Assembly: GCA_008921705.1 (NCBI GenBank)
Contig: VFFE01009068.1
Coordinates: 3,481,017 to 3,545,016, forward strand
Direction: 5' to 3'
DNA: 64,000 nt
Source of the DNA: Burhinus oedicnemus
Lineage: Eukaryota > Chordata > Aves > Charadriiformes > Burhinidae
The position numbers and the translations under genes were made by a program. Shown here in pieces: positions 12,866 through 23,967 of the stretch. How positions within the stretch are numbered: the first letter of the stretch is position 1; each line of letters opens with the position of its first letter. The notes beneath the pieces are model-generated. The model did not search any database and was not told the DNA's origin. It saw nothing but the letters and a program-made list of their open reading frames with translations.

Positions 12866-14530
12866 GCAACTACCTGAATCCTAAATGGACTGTGTGGAAG
12901 AGCTGGGTTGAACTGAGGGCAAAGTTTGAGGAGGTCTCTTGTTACAACATGTCCCCTTTGTTCCTCTCCTGATGCCAGGACACGCAACAGCACAAAAGTC
13001 TTTGGAATTGGTTTAGTACTGACACTGGCTTATTTTAGCTGAATGCAGTTGCTACCACCATTTGCAGCTGCACTGTTGAGACCTTGGTTTACAAGGCCTT
13101 AAGTCCTTAAGAACTAACCAAACCTAAAACTGCATTAAAGCTGTTACACTGTGCTTTTAATGATTAAAAGAAACCAGTCTATTTTATTATCAAGCAGGCA
13201 TGCAGTAAGGACCTGAGGTATAAAAAAAATAAAAATAAAAAAGAAATTTGGGCATCATTACAGGTATATTTGGAAAATATAGAAAATATAATTCTTTTCA
13301 TTGAACATTGAGCTCAGGAAGACGCACATACAAAGTTGGGGTTTAGAGACAGAATATTCAGCCTGACATGGAGTAAGCTGCTCTACCCAGGAAAATGCTG
13401 TTGCAGAAAGAGAGTCACAGACTTAACCCCTTGTTCCCACCTATCCTGTATAGGGTTTCAATTTTGCTCATTCTTTTTGCTTTGCCCCTGTGGATCCTCC
13501 GGTCTAACCTAGACGACTGAATTTGCAACTGTACGTGGTGACCCGGAGCCATTCAAATATGCTACATGGAAATTAAAGACAAAACTGTGGACAAGCTCTC
13601 TTGGGACAGCAATTCATTTACTGGAGCTTACACAGTTCTTACAGCTAGGAAGCCCAAAGACATCTTGAAACATAAATTATCTGTCTCCATAGTAAAACTG
13701 TAATAGTGTAACATAAACTTGTTTATACACTAATTTGTTCAGATCAGTTCAAATCCCAAAATGGGCACTCTTCCTTTAGAGTGTTCCAATTAATTTAACA
13801 TGAAAAAGTAGGAAAAAACTAATTCTTAGAGTAACACAAGTGTGACTACGCAGAGGTTTGCAGCAGTTTAACTGAAATGCTCACATGCAATTTAAAACTG
13901 CTTCCCCCCATAATCAGGTATTCTAATATTCACATGGGGAAAGCTAGTTAGTAGAAAGTAGGTCTCAGTTTACTCATTGCTGACTCCAAGGGCGAGTACC
14001 ATAGCTGTTTGCTATAGTACCATAGCATACAATAATGCTGTACAATACACAGATGTATAAGACTGGATCCTGCAGTCTCTCTGATGAAAAAGCTTAGAAA
14101 GGAGGTGGTAACCCACAGGCAATTTAACTAAATCAAATCTCTCTTTCTAAAGCTATCTAGTCTTATGGGGGTATTCTGTAAAATAATCCAATCCTACTGC
14201 AGTTTTCCATATTCATGTATGCATAAACTTTATGTGCTGTGACAAATAGTAAGAATTTTGAGGTTATCCTTGCTAAATACTAAAACAAACAATTCAACAG
14301 TACTCTCCTGAATTTCTTTGGAGCGGGGATATTGAGGTTTACAGACCCTCTGCACCCATAGGTTTACTCTCTCTCCAACCTGAGTAAGCGTATGGGGAGT
14401 TTACTCACCCAAATTTCATTGAGAAGGCCTTGCTACATGGATGAAAAGGTCAGAGTTAAAAGAAGACAGTAATTACTGAACAGTCCCTTATCTGGTCTCC
14501 CTTCCAGCTACCGCTATCCCCTTCACACAC

Positions 14531-14861
14531 AATCACAGAATAGGATCATAGAATCACCTAGGTTGGAAGAGACCTTTAAGATCATGGAGTCCAACCATGA
14601 ACCTAGCACTGCCAAAACCACCACTAAACCATGTCCCTCAGCACAACGTCTACCCATCCTTTAAATACCTCCAGGGATGGTGATTCCACCACTTCCCTGG
14701 GCAGCCTGTTCCAATGCTTCACAACCCTTTCTGTGAAGAAATTTTTCCTAATACCCAATCTAAATCTCCCCTGGCACAACTTGAGGCCATTTCCTCTCAT
14801 CCTATCACTTGTTACTTGGGAGAAGAGATTGAGCCCCACCTCTCTACAACCTCCTTTCAGC
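14531..14861 (-). mobile_element. CR1 LINE fragment (copy a), 3' end
   Basis: The minus strand encodes the CR1 ORF2 C-terminus, seen as [35 protein letters not shown] and [20 protein letters not shown], ending with DVVLRDMV. The 3' UTR and ATTCTATG-like tail follow (plus-strand AATCACAGAATAGGATCATA at 14531). It is truncated at its 5' side near 14861, where a second CR1 of another subfamily starts about 12 bp later. It is in the sense orientation relative to EPHA3. Confidence 0.95.
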
Positions 14862-14873
14862 ACCCATGGATTG

Positions 14874-15548
14874 ATGTGGGAAGGGGCCTCTGCAGATTGC
14901 CTAGTCCATCCCCCTGCTGAAAGCAGGGTCAGCCACAGCAGGCTGCTCAGGACCTTGATTACTCAGGTTTTGAATACCTCCACAGATGGAGATGCAACAA
15001 TGTCTTTAGGCTACCTGTTCCAGTTCTCAACTCCACTTAGAGTAAAAAAAGTTTCTTCCTGCATTTAAACAGAATTTCTTGTATTTCAGTTTGTGACCAC
15101 TGCCTCTTGCCCTGTCACTAAGCACCACTGAGGAGAGCCTGGCTCTGACTTCTTTACACCTTCCCATCAGGCCTTTATATACACTGACAAGATCCACCCG
15201 AGCCTCCTCTCCTCCAGGCTGGGCAGTCCTGCCCCTCAGCCTCTCCTCATATGACAGATGTTCTTCTCCTTTAATCATCTTAGTAACCCCTCACTTGTCT
15301 TGCCTCAGTATATCCATGTCTCTCTTGTACCGGGTAGGGGGTGTGTGTGTGTGTGCTAAGCTGCACACATCATTCATGGCCTCACCAGTGCTGAGCAGAG
15401 AGGAAGGATCACCTCCCTTGACCTGCTGGTCGTGCTCTTCCTACTGCAGACCCAGATGCTCCACCAGGACCTCCAGGTCCTTTTCTGCAAAGCTGCTTTC
15501 CAGACAGTCAGCCTGAAGCACGTACTGGTGCATGGGGTGCACTCAACT
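14874..15548 (-). mobile_element. CR1 LINE fragment (copy b), older subfamily
   Basis: This second CR1 has a different 3' consensus from copy a (plus-strand GGGAAGGGGCCTCTGCAGAT then TCCATCCCCCTGCTGAAAG). Decayed ORF2 C-terminal reading shows VDLVSVYKGLMGRCKEVRARL and SDRARGSGHKLKYKKFCLN. Similarity continues past a GT run through the plus-strand motif GATCACCTCCCTTGACCTGC to TACTGGTGCATGGGGT near 15540. About 40-50 bp normally found between the CTGCAGCCCAGGATGC-like and CACCAGGACC-like motifs appear deleted. Its extreme 3' tail is missing where it meets copy a. Confidence 0.88.
15341..15355. repeat. (GT)7 microsatellite inside CR1 copy b
   Basis: This short dinucleotide run lies inside CR1-derived sequence, preceded by GGGTAGGGG. 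It probably grew after insertion. Confidence 0.85.
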
Positions 15549-16046
15549 ACAGGAATGCTAAAGATTGACATCGAAAATAGCATGCTGGAGGAGCACCAGA
15601 GCACCAGAATTACGTTCTGGAAAGTTAGGAAAATACAAAGACTCTAAGCTTCTTCACAGTGCCAAAAACATGATTGTTGAGGAAATGTTCTGTATCAGTT
15701 TTACAGATCATGTTATTCAACTCTGGGACACAGACTTAGAATAAGAATTCTTTACAAACCAATTCTAACACCTTCTCCAGGTAAAACTACAGCCTTTAAA
15801 GATAACGGCCTGTGAATGTTAGTTGTTTCTGACTTAAGCAGTTAAATACATTTTTATCATTAGGTATATGCTTATATCCAACAGACTTATATGGATTGTA
15901 TTTACACAGATACCACATTTATTTGTTAGATAGGAAGCGCAGGCCTCTTCAGGAACATAGGAAGTTTTATTTGTTACCACTCACTTTGGGACTTCCCCAA
16001 GTTTCAACAAGCTGAGGATGCTTTCTGTATTTGGTTTGTTTTGCAC

Positions 16047-16074
16047 AATAAATACAGTGAGAACTGTATTTATT
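16047..16074. repeat. Perfect 12-bp inverted repeat with GAGA loop
   Basis: AATAAATACAGT (16047-16058) and ACTGTATTTATT (16063-16074) are exact reverse complements separated by GAGA. Either strand could form a stem-loop. The pairing does not extend beyond 12 bp, so it is too short for a microRNA precursor. Confidence 0.9.
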
Positions 16075-17756
16075 ATTTATTACACATGCCACTATCATAT
16101 TGTCTGCATGACTTTATAGTTGCTAGAACTAATGAATACAAAGCTAAACAAAACTAAGCAAACAGATTTTAGATCAAACAAACAGAACCACTTCTTATAT
16201 GGTGAACCTTCTCACCAGATCTGCTAGGAGGAAAGAATGGGGACAGCGCTGCGTGTACTGGGATACCAGTGTGATGGCCAAGGCTTCCTAAGACCTACCT
16301 GATAGGTTAGTATCTGCTAAGGGTGCAGATTTCCACAAGTTCTGAAAGTTCTTGTCTCCTCTAGATTGCAAAGATCACTGCACAGAATATGTCTATTTAA
16401 AATGCAGTTAAGCCAATTAGATCTTTGGTTAAAATATTCATCTTTTTGCTCAGCATTCCCAAGTCATACCTGCAATCTCTATGACAGTGTGTGATACCAT
16501 AAAAGCAGTGATATGGCAGAAAAACTGTTACTTTCTCACACAGCATCTGTAAACCTTATATATGTCCCTGACCCAATGGCTGTGTTTTGCATTGGAAAAC
16601 CTCCTCCCTCATTGTTGTAAACTGATTATCCAGTAGTTCAGCTGTATTGTTCCTATTGAATCTTAGTCTTTCTTCAGTGAATTCCACACCCTATTTCCAT
16701 TTAAAACCTATTTGGGGTCCAGTGGAAGTCTTCTGCTTGCTACAGCTCAAAGGCAGTAAATGCAGACCCACCCTGACCTGGACTGGATGTCTTTCCCCTT
16801 TGGGTTAGTTATAAAGCTCCAAGGAATGCACAACTTACTGGTCGTTACAGATAAATGCATTTAAGAAAAGCCTATAAATTGTGGTCGGAAAACCCAGTGA
16901 ACCTAGAATATCTGTGCCCAGACACCCCGTCACGCTGGCGACAGGCCAGGCAGCACGGCACGGCTGTCAGCCTCTCTGCGTGGCACATTCACAATTAACA
17001 CGCCACCTCCAGGGGTACCAAATTCCATATCCTCTCCTGCAGCAGCCAGTGACCCTTTCTAAACAGGGTTGATTGGCATTATTAGGAGATAACATCTGTG
17101 TGGTGCAACATATTGATGTGAGGTGAGAGCCTTCTTTGGGCAGTGGCAGACTACTTCAATTTAATTCAGCTGAAGCTGTACCAGGCAGCAACTGAAGGCA
17201 TGTATTACAGTGCAATCAAAGAGGATGATCAAGAAACTAAATTAAATTGAAAAGTGTTCCCTTTTTCTCTTACTTCCACACCAAAGACAGAAAGACTTAC
17301 AGAAATTAGAAATATTGCAGTGTCATACCTGTCTAGCCTTATTTTGCAAGAGACCTTTTTTTTTTTTCCCCGAGATGCCGGCTCGTTAACCTTTGTTGGA
17401 ACAAAGTGCAATAAAAGCACAGCAAAATTCAGGCCAGACAGTTGGAAGAAAAAACCCAATCAATTTTCCAAAATGATTCTGAATTTCTGTCAGTTCAGGG
17501 GACTGGATCTTGGCTTTACAGCAGTTTTGTACTGTAAAATGTATTATCCATCTTGCATTCACAGCACCAGCAGAATCAGACTTTGGATGTTTCAACCCTT
17601 ACAAGTACCAACAAAGCACGCCTGTCCTTTACTTCTAGACCAGGTTTGAAAACTCTCCAGGAAAATATTGCTGAGATTCTTAGTTACAGACTCTAAAACT
17701 CAGAGTCACTGTAAAGGTATCAGTGAATTTTTCAGCAACATTTAAGGTGACCCTTT

Positions 17757-17820
17757 TTGTGTGTGTATATACCTACATGTATATGTAAATCACAAATATG
17801 TGTATGCATGTGTGTATATG
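17757..17820. repeat. Degenerate TG/TA microsatellite
   Basis: Interrupted (GT)n and TATATG/TGTATG motifs extend over about 64 bp. This is low-complexity sequence in intron 5. Confidence 0.8.
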
Positions 17821-20332
17821 ATCTGTTTATGTGCAAAAATGGAGCTGCTGTGCAAACTGCCTGACTCCTAACATACCAGCTGAATTTATTTTAACACACT
17901 CTGGCAGATCTCCCAATTGCTGCATTACAGAAAATGAGTACTATGCACATTCTGATCTATTAGGCTGGTGATGGATTCATAGGCAGAAATGCCCATGTGT
18001 GCAGTGAGAAACATGGAAAGAAATGTTTGTTCAATTTTCAGTCGGCCTTTGGAGCTCAGAGACCCAGCAAACATAAAGCCAACTGATGCCTGTCTTGAAC
18101 TGAGTTCATCTGAAGTAAAGATGTACAATGCCTGACTTTTACCACCAAGAGAACTGCCACAAAAATCACATTTTTTTCAGAAAATATAAAACATTCTGCA
18201 GTTCTGCCTCAGGCTCTTGGATACCCACATACACGAAAACCAGCATTTTGGGTGGGCGAGGAACATTCTGCAGAACAGCTTTCACTAAGCTGGGATGGGC
18301 CCTGGCAGTGCTTGAAAAAAGCACATGAATACTGAAAATCCAGGATTAAAACTGCAACTTCATCATACCCATTGCAAGGGTACAGGGCTCTCAAATCAAG
18401 GTTGGCAGAAGTGAGATAGCCTGGATTCAGGAGAGACCGAGGAGATCCAGGTTGTAGGGACCTTCCATACTTCAACCCTCTCTCCAAAACTCGCAGCCTA
18501 CTGACTGACATCGTTCCTTCTGCAGGCTTGCCAGGGGCTCTGTCCCCAGGATCCATCCAGCCGTACTGAACCCTATCCCCCCATGTGATACCCCACCCAC
18601 AGAACACCCTCCCAAAGCAATACACCTCTCCTACTTCCTTGCGCCCAGCAGAGCTCAGTCATTTAACCAAAGCTTTATCCGATTCCTCTGTCCTTGAAGA
18701 AATGTACCTGAAGTCAGATGTCACAAATAATAGCCCTAGAGTCATGACTGGCTTTTGGTCTCTTCCAGATCCAGCTCAACAGTGCTTTAATTCCTTTTTT
18801 GAAATGCCCCCCAGTTAAACCCTTAATTGTAATGTAATCTAAGATCTTAAAACTTTCTTCCCCCACCCCCTGCCCAGGTGTTTAAGTATGACATTAGCTA
18901 AAAATATGCTTCTGGTGTGTCCCTTTTGTGATCTAACCAGGAAGGGAATGCGAGAGAAATTGCATTTTTGTAATTATGCTTTAAAAGATTACTTACATAC
19001 ATATTTAAGGTCTAATTTTAGCAACTTGCAGAACTTCTAGGGGAATTCTAATATAGTAAACCAATGGGCATGATCAAGAGATAGCACAATTAAGCCTGAA
19101 GTGTCCCACACCACCTAAATGTATTTAAAGCAAAACCAGGCTATGCATAAAAGTAGAAAACAAACAAATTGCTTAAGCAGCCTGCAGGTTGCACTAAACA
19201 GAATTGCTATCGCCAGACATGCACTGACTCTGCCACGTCACAGGAACCGTGCGTTCCAAAACAAAATCGAAATCCACGTTGCATCGCAGCGCAATGGCAG
19301 CCAGGTCTGGGCCCTGGGGAAGCACACTGCAAAGCAGGAGGCCTCTGCAGAGAAATACCTTTCACTGATCCTAGACAGTTCATTCTATGGAGTGTCCCCA
19401 GGTGATTTCTAACTGCTACGGTGATGAACAGGCTGAAAGGCAGTATCTCTGATATAAAAAACAGAAGAGAGCAACTAAACAAAGGCTGCTCAAGTCGCTG
19501 ACACAAATATCCAAAAAATGTAGCTGTAACAGTAGCAAATTGTTTGGAATGGCCATAAAATGCAAGCTTCAGAGCTGAAGTCAATGCCTAGATGAGAAAG
19601 AAATCACGAGAAGATGTTTCAATTGGGTAGATTCCCCTCTGTCTGCCTACTGCATAGTTAGACAGTCCTCCAGAGCATTTGGAAATGCAGTGACTGCTGT
19701 CAGGGAACAGTCTGTTCTCACATTTTTATGCCTCCCAGTAAAGCTGATCTGTGATCTGAGGAGAAGAGATATATCCTTTACAGTGAAAAACACTGAAATA
19801 ACGTAGCTTACTAGAATGTCTACTTTGAGCAATGTTAACTTGGTTTGTGCTCTGAGGAAGACAGAAATTTAGCTATTTTGGGGACGGGGTGTGGGATGGG
19901 AGGAGGTGGGAGAAGACTTACTGCACACACGCGTGCTTTCAGTACAAAGCTTCCTGATGGCGAACCACATGGAGCAGAACTACAGAAATCCCAGGATCTA
20001 GTCTTTCTCTACTGGCAAACATGGCCCCTAAAAAATGGTACCTAAAGAAATGCTAGAGAAGAGTCTAGATTCTTCACATCTTTCAGATAAATGAAACCTT
20101 GTCAAATGAGAAGCAAATGGTAGAATAGTGCAGCAGTGACAAAAGTTCTGATCCAACGGTCAGGGCATACTGCTGTGCTGATGCAGGGCCTAAATGACTT
20201 TAGTAAGTCTCCACAGAAGCAGAGCAGTCCCTTTGTACACTATCAACTACGACACCAGGACCTAATTCAGTATTCAGCTCCACACCCCCATCATGCTGGC
20301 AATAATTCAGAGTTGCTGAGACAACTTGTAAA

Positions 20333-20351
20333 GGGGGGGGGGGAAAAAAAA
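20333..20351 (+). repeat. G11A8 homopurine tract
   Basis: Eleven G's are followed directly by eight A's. This is an unusually long G run for this AT-rich intron, about 440 bp from the exon 5 splice donor (in the gene's downstream direction). On the gene strand it is T8C11, a long pyrimidine tract. Confidence 0.9.
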
Positions 20352-20788
20352 GCAGTGTTTTAAACCTCTCTAATTTAATGTTAGCTTTTTATGTGTCTAA
20401 CATCAAAGCATTTTTTCACTTCTATTTAATCAAAATTAATCACTAAGATTACTACAGTAATTTATGTTGGAGATTATTGAAATGAGTGTTCTATTAAAAC
20501 CTGGTTTTATTATTAAAACACATTCTGGCTAAGGAATCATGTGAGTCTGCTATTAGAGACTATTAGCTGGGAACTGGGAGTTAATCATAACAGTCGTGCT
20601 GCCAGGTCCTTTGACAGCAACCCACACTGGGTTTGTTTCCGCTTTTACTTCTACTAGCATATTCAAGTCAATTAGTTACCCTAGCACACGAGCGGCCAGA
20701 GTGACTCCTGTAAAACAGGGAAAGGGAACAAAGGTACATACATCTCAGTAGTTTTGAACAAAGAAAGGGTAATCAGAAAGAGACTCAC

Positions 20789-21124
20789 CAGCTTGATTAG
20801 TTGTGATGCTGACAGCAGCAAATTGCCTGGAAAGTGTACTCAAGTCAGATACCCCATTGACTGCATCAATCTCAAAAGTGTAATTGGTATGCGCCAAAAG
20901 GTCCACTACTGTCACGGTGGTGTTGGTGAGTCCAGTCTGACGGGGTAAGAATCGCACGTTGTCGCTACACGGCTCACACATCTTGATGTTTCCTCCGCAT
21001 TTTTTGCAAATGATGTTGAAAGTGACATCTTTCCGACCTCCAGTGTCAAGAGGCCAGCTCCAGTCCAGGATAACAGATGTCTCGTTAATGTTAGAGATAA
21101 CATTTCTTGGAGCAGATGGTGGTC
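20789..21124 (-). CDS. EPHA3: EPHA3 exon 5: fibronectin III domain 1
   Basis: This internal coding exon is 336 nt, the usual size of the FN3-1 exon in Eph receptors. The acceptor TTTTATAG is followed by GA, completing an Arg codon begun in exon 4 (A|GA). It ends NQA plus G, with donor GTGAGT. The translation begins PPSAPRNVISNINETSVIL, then DWSWPLDTGGRKDVTFNIIC. A four-cysteine patch follows (ICKKCGGNIKMCEPC), then RFLPRQTGLTN, LLAHTNYTFEIDAVNGVS and FAAVSITTNQA. Three N-glycosylation sequons are visible (NET, NTT, NYT). FN3-1 links the cysteine-rich region to FN3-2 in the extracellular stalk. As I recall the paralogues, EPHA3 has DTGGRKDVTFNIICKKCG and this sequence agrees, whereas EPHA5 reads differently after DTGGRKD. 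Small differences from human (for example KMCEPCSDN) are expected for a bird. Confidence 0.97.
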
Positions 21125-21590
21125 CTATAAAAGGAAACAGGAAATCGGAGGGATGAGATTTTCTGTAGTGCTCTAAGATGGGAGTAACAAGGGTGCAAAA
21201 ATACAAAAGTCAAAAACATAAAAAACCCAAACTCTTTTACATGGAGACTCCTGGAATATTTCACTGGACTACAGGCCTATAAGGACCATGTTTTCTTATA
21301 GACAGACAGTACTCTCAGAGTGCAGTTCAGGATTGAGGGCTGAAAATATTGCTAGCAATTTAAGAATCCTAGCTCTCCTTCTCGAGTCTGACAGAGAAGA
21401 AGAAGGAGAAAATGAAAACAGAAAGACATAAAACCAGCCCAGCAATTTTTGGTAGCCTGTCCAACATGTAAGAAGACATGGGAGGCAGTGGATGGCTGAC
21501 TGCAATGGGACATGAGAGGAAGCAAGCAAGCTGCTGAGATACAGATGGAGGAGCAAGAATGACAGCCCCGAGCATAATGATGCTACTCAC
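21125..21590 (-). other. EPHA3: EPHA3 intron 4 (466 bp)
   Basis: This short phase-1 intron lies between exons 4 and 5, with donor GTGAGT and an acceptor preceded by a C/T-rich stretch ending TTTATAG. It contains no recognisable element. Its shortness contrasts with the tens of kilobases on either side. Confidence 0.95.
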
Positions 21591-21746
21591 TGGTGCAAGC
21601 CATGGATGGAGGGTCTTTCTCAGAGCGAAAGTAATTCTTTTCACACCTGCAGTTCAGAGATGCATCTTCATAGGTAGAGCTGTGAGGTGGGCATTTGGCA
21701 CACTTCACATTGCCGGCAGAGGCTTTGTAGAACCCAGGTCGACAAG
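21591..21746 (-). CDS. EPHA3: EPHA3 exon 4: cysteine-rich / EGF-like segment
   Basis: This internal coding exon is 156 nt, the usual length for this Eph exon. The acceptor is TACTTTGCAG. The exon opens with CT, completing a split codon for Ala, and ends ACC A before GTGAGT. The translation is ACRPGFYKASAGNVK, CAKCPPHSSTYEDASLNCR, then CEKNYFRSEKDPPSMACT. Six cysteines fit the EGF-like half of the Sushi/EGF region that rigidly joins the ephrin-binding domain to the FN3 stalk and takes part in receptor clustering. The sequence matches the EPHA3 pattern ACRPGFYKA, CAKCPPHSST and DPPSMACT. The exon joins in frame to exon 5 (intron phase 1). The preceding ligand-binding exon (normally about 660 nt) is not in this window. 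Confidence 0.96.
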
Positions 21747-23950
21747 CTGCAAAGTAACAGGAGTATAGTTTTATATTCCACGGACATCTCCTCGATTTTA
21801 ACATGCGACTGTTACTGCCATGGGACCTATCCGTATGTAGATCTCATTTTGCAGGTGTTTATGGTCTAAAAATACAGATTTTTCTCATAATGAGAAAACT
21901 GATGGAAATAAAACCTCTTGGTAGAAGGGAGGTCTTCATGCATCAACTTGGATTTGCATTTAATTTCGCCTGGAAAACAAGAGAATGTATCGCACCACTA
22001 CGAAGAAACATTTTCTATCTTGTGTTTTGAAAACTTCACTTATTTTTCTTCTCTGCTGGCTAATTTACCAAAACATTGGCCCTATCCTGCATAAGTATCT
22101 AACTTTATTCTCTCTCTGCTGCCAAGGTTTGCTTACAAGGGCACACTAATTGTAAACTACGTCTCTTAGTTCAGCAGGACTAAGCAAGCCAAAATCAAGA
22201 AAATAACCTGAACAGTGAAAGATCTATTCCATTTCTGAAGGACCATGCATAAGGCTCAATGAGCTGCTTCTGATACTATCAGGAACTTGCATGTTCTGTA
22301 CGAGGAGGATGTTTTTTATATTAACCCAGTCCTCCAGGGATGGTGCTTGAACCTGCAAAAGCTGCTTCTGAAAAACTCTGGGTGGTGGTGTTTCATTAAC
22401 ACTGGCACATTCCCTTGGTTTTGACTCCTGATGCATTTTAGACTGATTCAGGGCCACCTTTGCATCAGAAGAAAACAGCCTTTGAAGTAAGTTACAGAAA
22501 TGAACAATTTAGCAAATAACTTTTTATGAAAAACCCATGCAGCGAACTGTCGACTTCCTTCCACCAAGATGATATCACCATCTGAAAATTAAAAAAAAAA
22601 AGGGGAAAAAAGAAGAGAGCAAAACCAGTTAAGAATCAGCAGACTCTATTGTTCAGCTGCTGCTTCCCCTCTAAACACACATCCTTCTCCAAATGGAATT
22701 TAGCAAGTAAAAACATTATGGCTGACACCGGTCACCCGCAGGTCTGTACTCGGACCTACAACAACCATGCACAAACAGACAATGTACCAAAAGGGGGCAC
22801 ATCTTAAAACACGTTCACCTTTTGCTATGCTTTGGTTCCACAGCAAACACTGCCTACTGCGCAAGCACGCTAGGAAAACCCCCATACATTCTCACTGCAA
22901 ATATAATGTAAAAAAAAGAGTAATACAAAGAAAAACACAACTTGTTTTTGTGTCTGGAGCCCAGACAGTTAAGCTCAGATAAAATTGCCCAGGACCTGTC
23001 ACTGAATTAAATGCTAATTTGAAGCCAAAAGAATGGGTTCACCAGTCTTAGCATAAACCTAAACAGGGAAACACTTTGCAGTTTTGCTTATGCAGATGAA
23101 CTGATTCATAAACATAGTATAAAGTCCAAGATACAAGACTATGTGGTCCTTCATCTTCATTCATGCACTGCTCAAACAGAAAAGTGTTTGGATGGGCAGC
23201 CTGAGGTGGAAAAAAAAATCAGAATAAAAATCCCAGCATTTTTGTAGGTGATGGAGGAGAGAGGGAAGCTGTAGCATTAAACTGGATGTTCAGCTTTCAC
23301 GTTATTGTCCTTAACCAAAAACTAACTGAATATCTGGATTAGGCAAATTTATTGATTAGTTCCTGGTGCCAAACACTGGAGTGAAACGCACTGGCAAGTA
23401 GAGAAAGAACAAACCCCTGTACAGTCGTATGCCCTACTCCGAAATATCTTGGTAAAGGAAACCCTCCTCGCACCACATTGAACACAGTGCGAGAAGCATG
23501 AAATGTTTCACAAGGAATCGCTAATCTCAGCCACTCTTTAGCACTTCACAGCCCTTGCAAACCAAGGCGCCCGGCTACAGCTGCTACCTCCAACTTCCAT
23601 GCTAGCAAAGCAGCTGGGAATGACACCTCCCGCTCCAACTTCTCTTCTGCAAGCCCTGAGGAAACGATCCCAAGTTTGAGCCTCCGAGGCGTGGGCCCAC
23701 CAGGCAATCTGTGAAAGCTGAACTGCTAAAAATGACCTTGTGGCAAAGTTCACAGAGCCTAACCCCAACCTGCCTGATCTGGCACAGCCTGTCTGCCTTC
23801 AGCCGGCCTTTCTCATGTTTCCATCTCCTCAAAGGCTGCAAGGGTGTTTGGAGAATTCTGATTAATTTGAGGAAATGAAGGAAACCTCAGCCCCTCTTAA
23901 ACACCTCCGCTAGAAGAAAACGCAGCAGGAAACAGAGTTGGCTATTTTGG

Positions 23951-23967
23951 TTTTGTTGTTGTTGTTG
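23951..23967. repeat. (TTG)n trinucleotide run
   Basis: This short run of TTGTTG units follows a T-run. It is low-complexity sequence in intron 3. Confidence 0.8.

Larger units (their letters stand above)
1366..20788 (-). other. EPHA3: EPHA3 intron 5 (19.4 kb)
   Basis: This phase-1 intron has donor GTGAGT at 20788 downward and acceptor TTTACAG ending at 1366. It holds no exon I can support. It contains three CR1 fragments (8251-8609, 14531-14861, 14874-15548), several mono-, di- and tri-nucleotide runs, a small triplicated motif near 5361-5436, a perfect hairpin at 16047-16074 and a G11A8 tract at 20333-20351. The stretches 1400-8250, 8610-14530 and 15550-20780 otherwise look like unique AT-rich intron. 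Open frames of 60-150 codons in them show no homology, coding bias or splice context that I can recognise. Confidence 0.93.

Noticed and set aside
12780..13040. Possible retrocopy marked by the T20 run
   Set aside because: No convincing target-site duplication (only a short CTTATTT match near 13022) and no recognisable source sequence.
13960..14035. CTCAGTTTACTCATTGCTGA resembling the MIR core
   Set aside because: Only a short part resembles the consensus and the flanks do not continue the match.
14631..15068. 145-codon open frame on the plus strand
   Set aside because: It is antisense to the two abutting CR1 copies and not a gene.
18209..18625. 138-codon open frame on the minus strand
   Set aside because: No homology is recognised, it is not in phase with flanking EPHA3 exons, and exons 5 and 6 already join directly.
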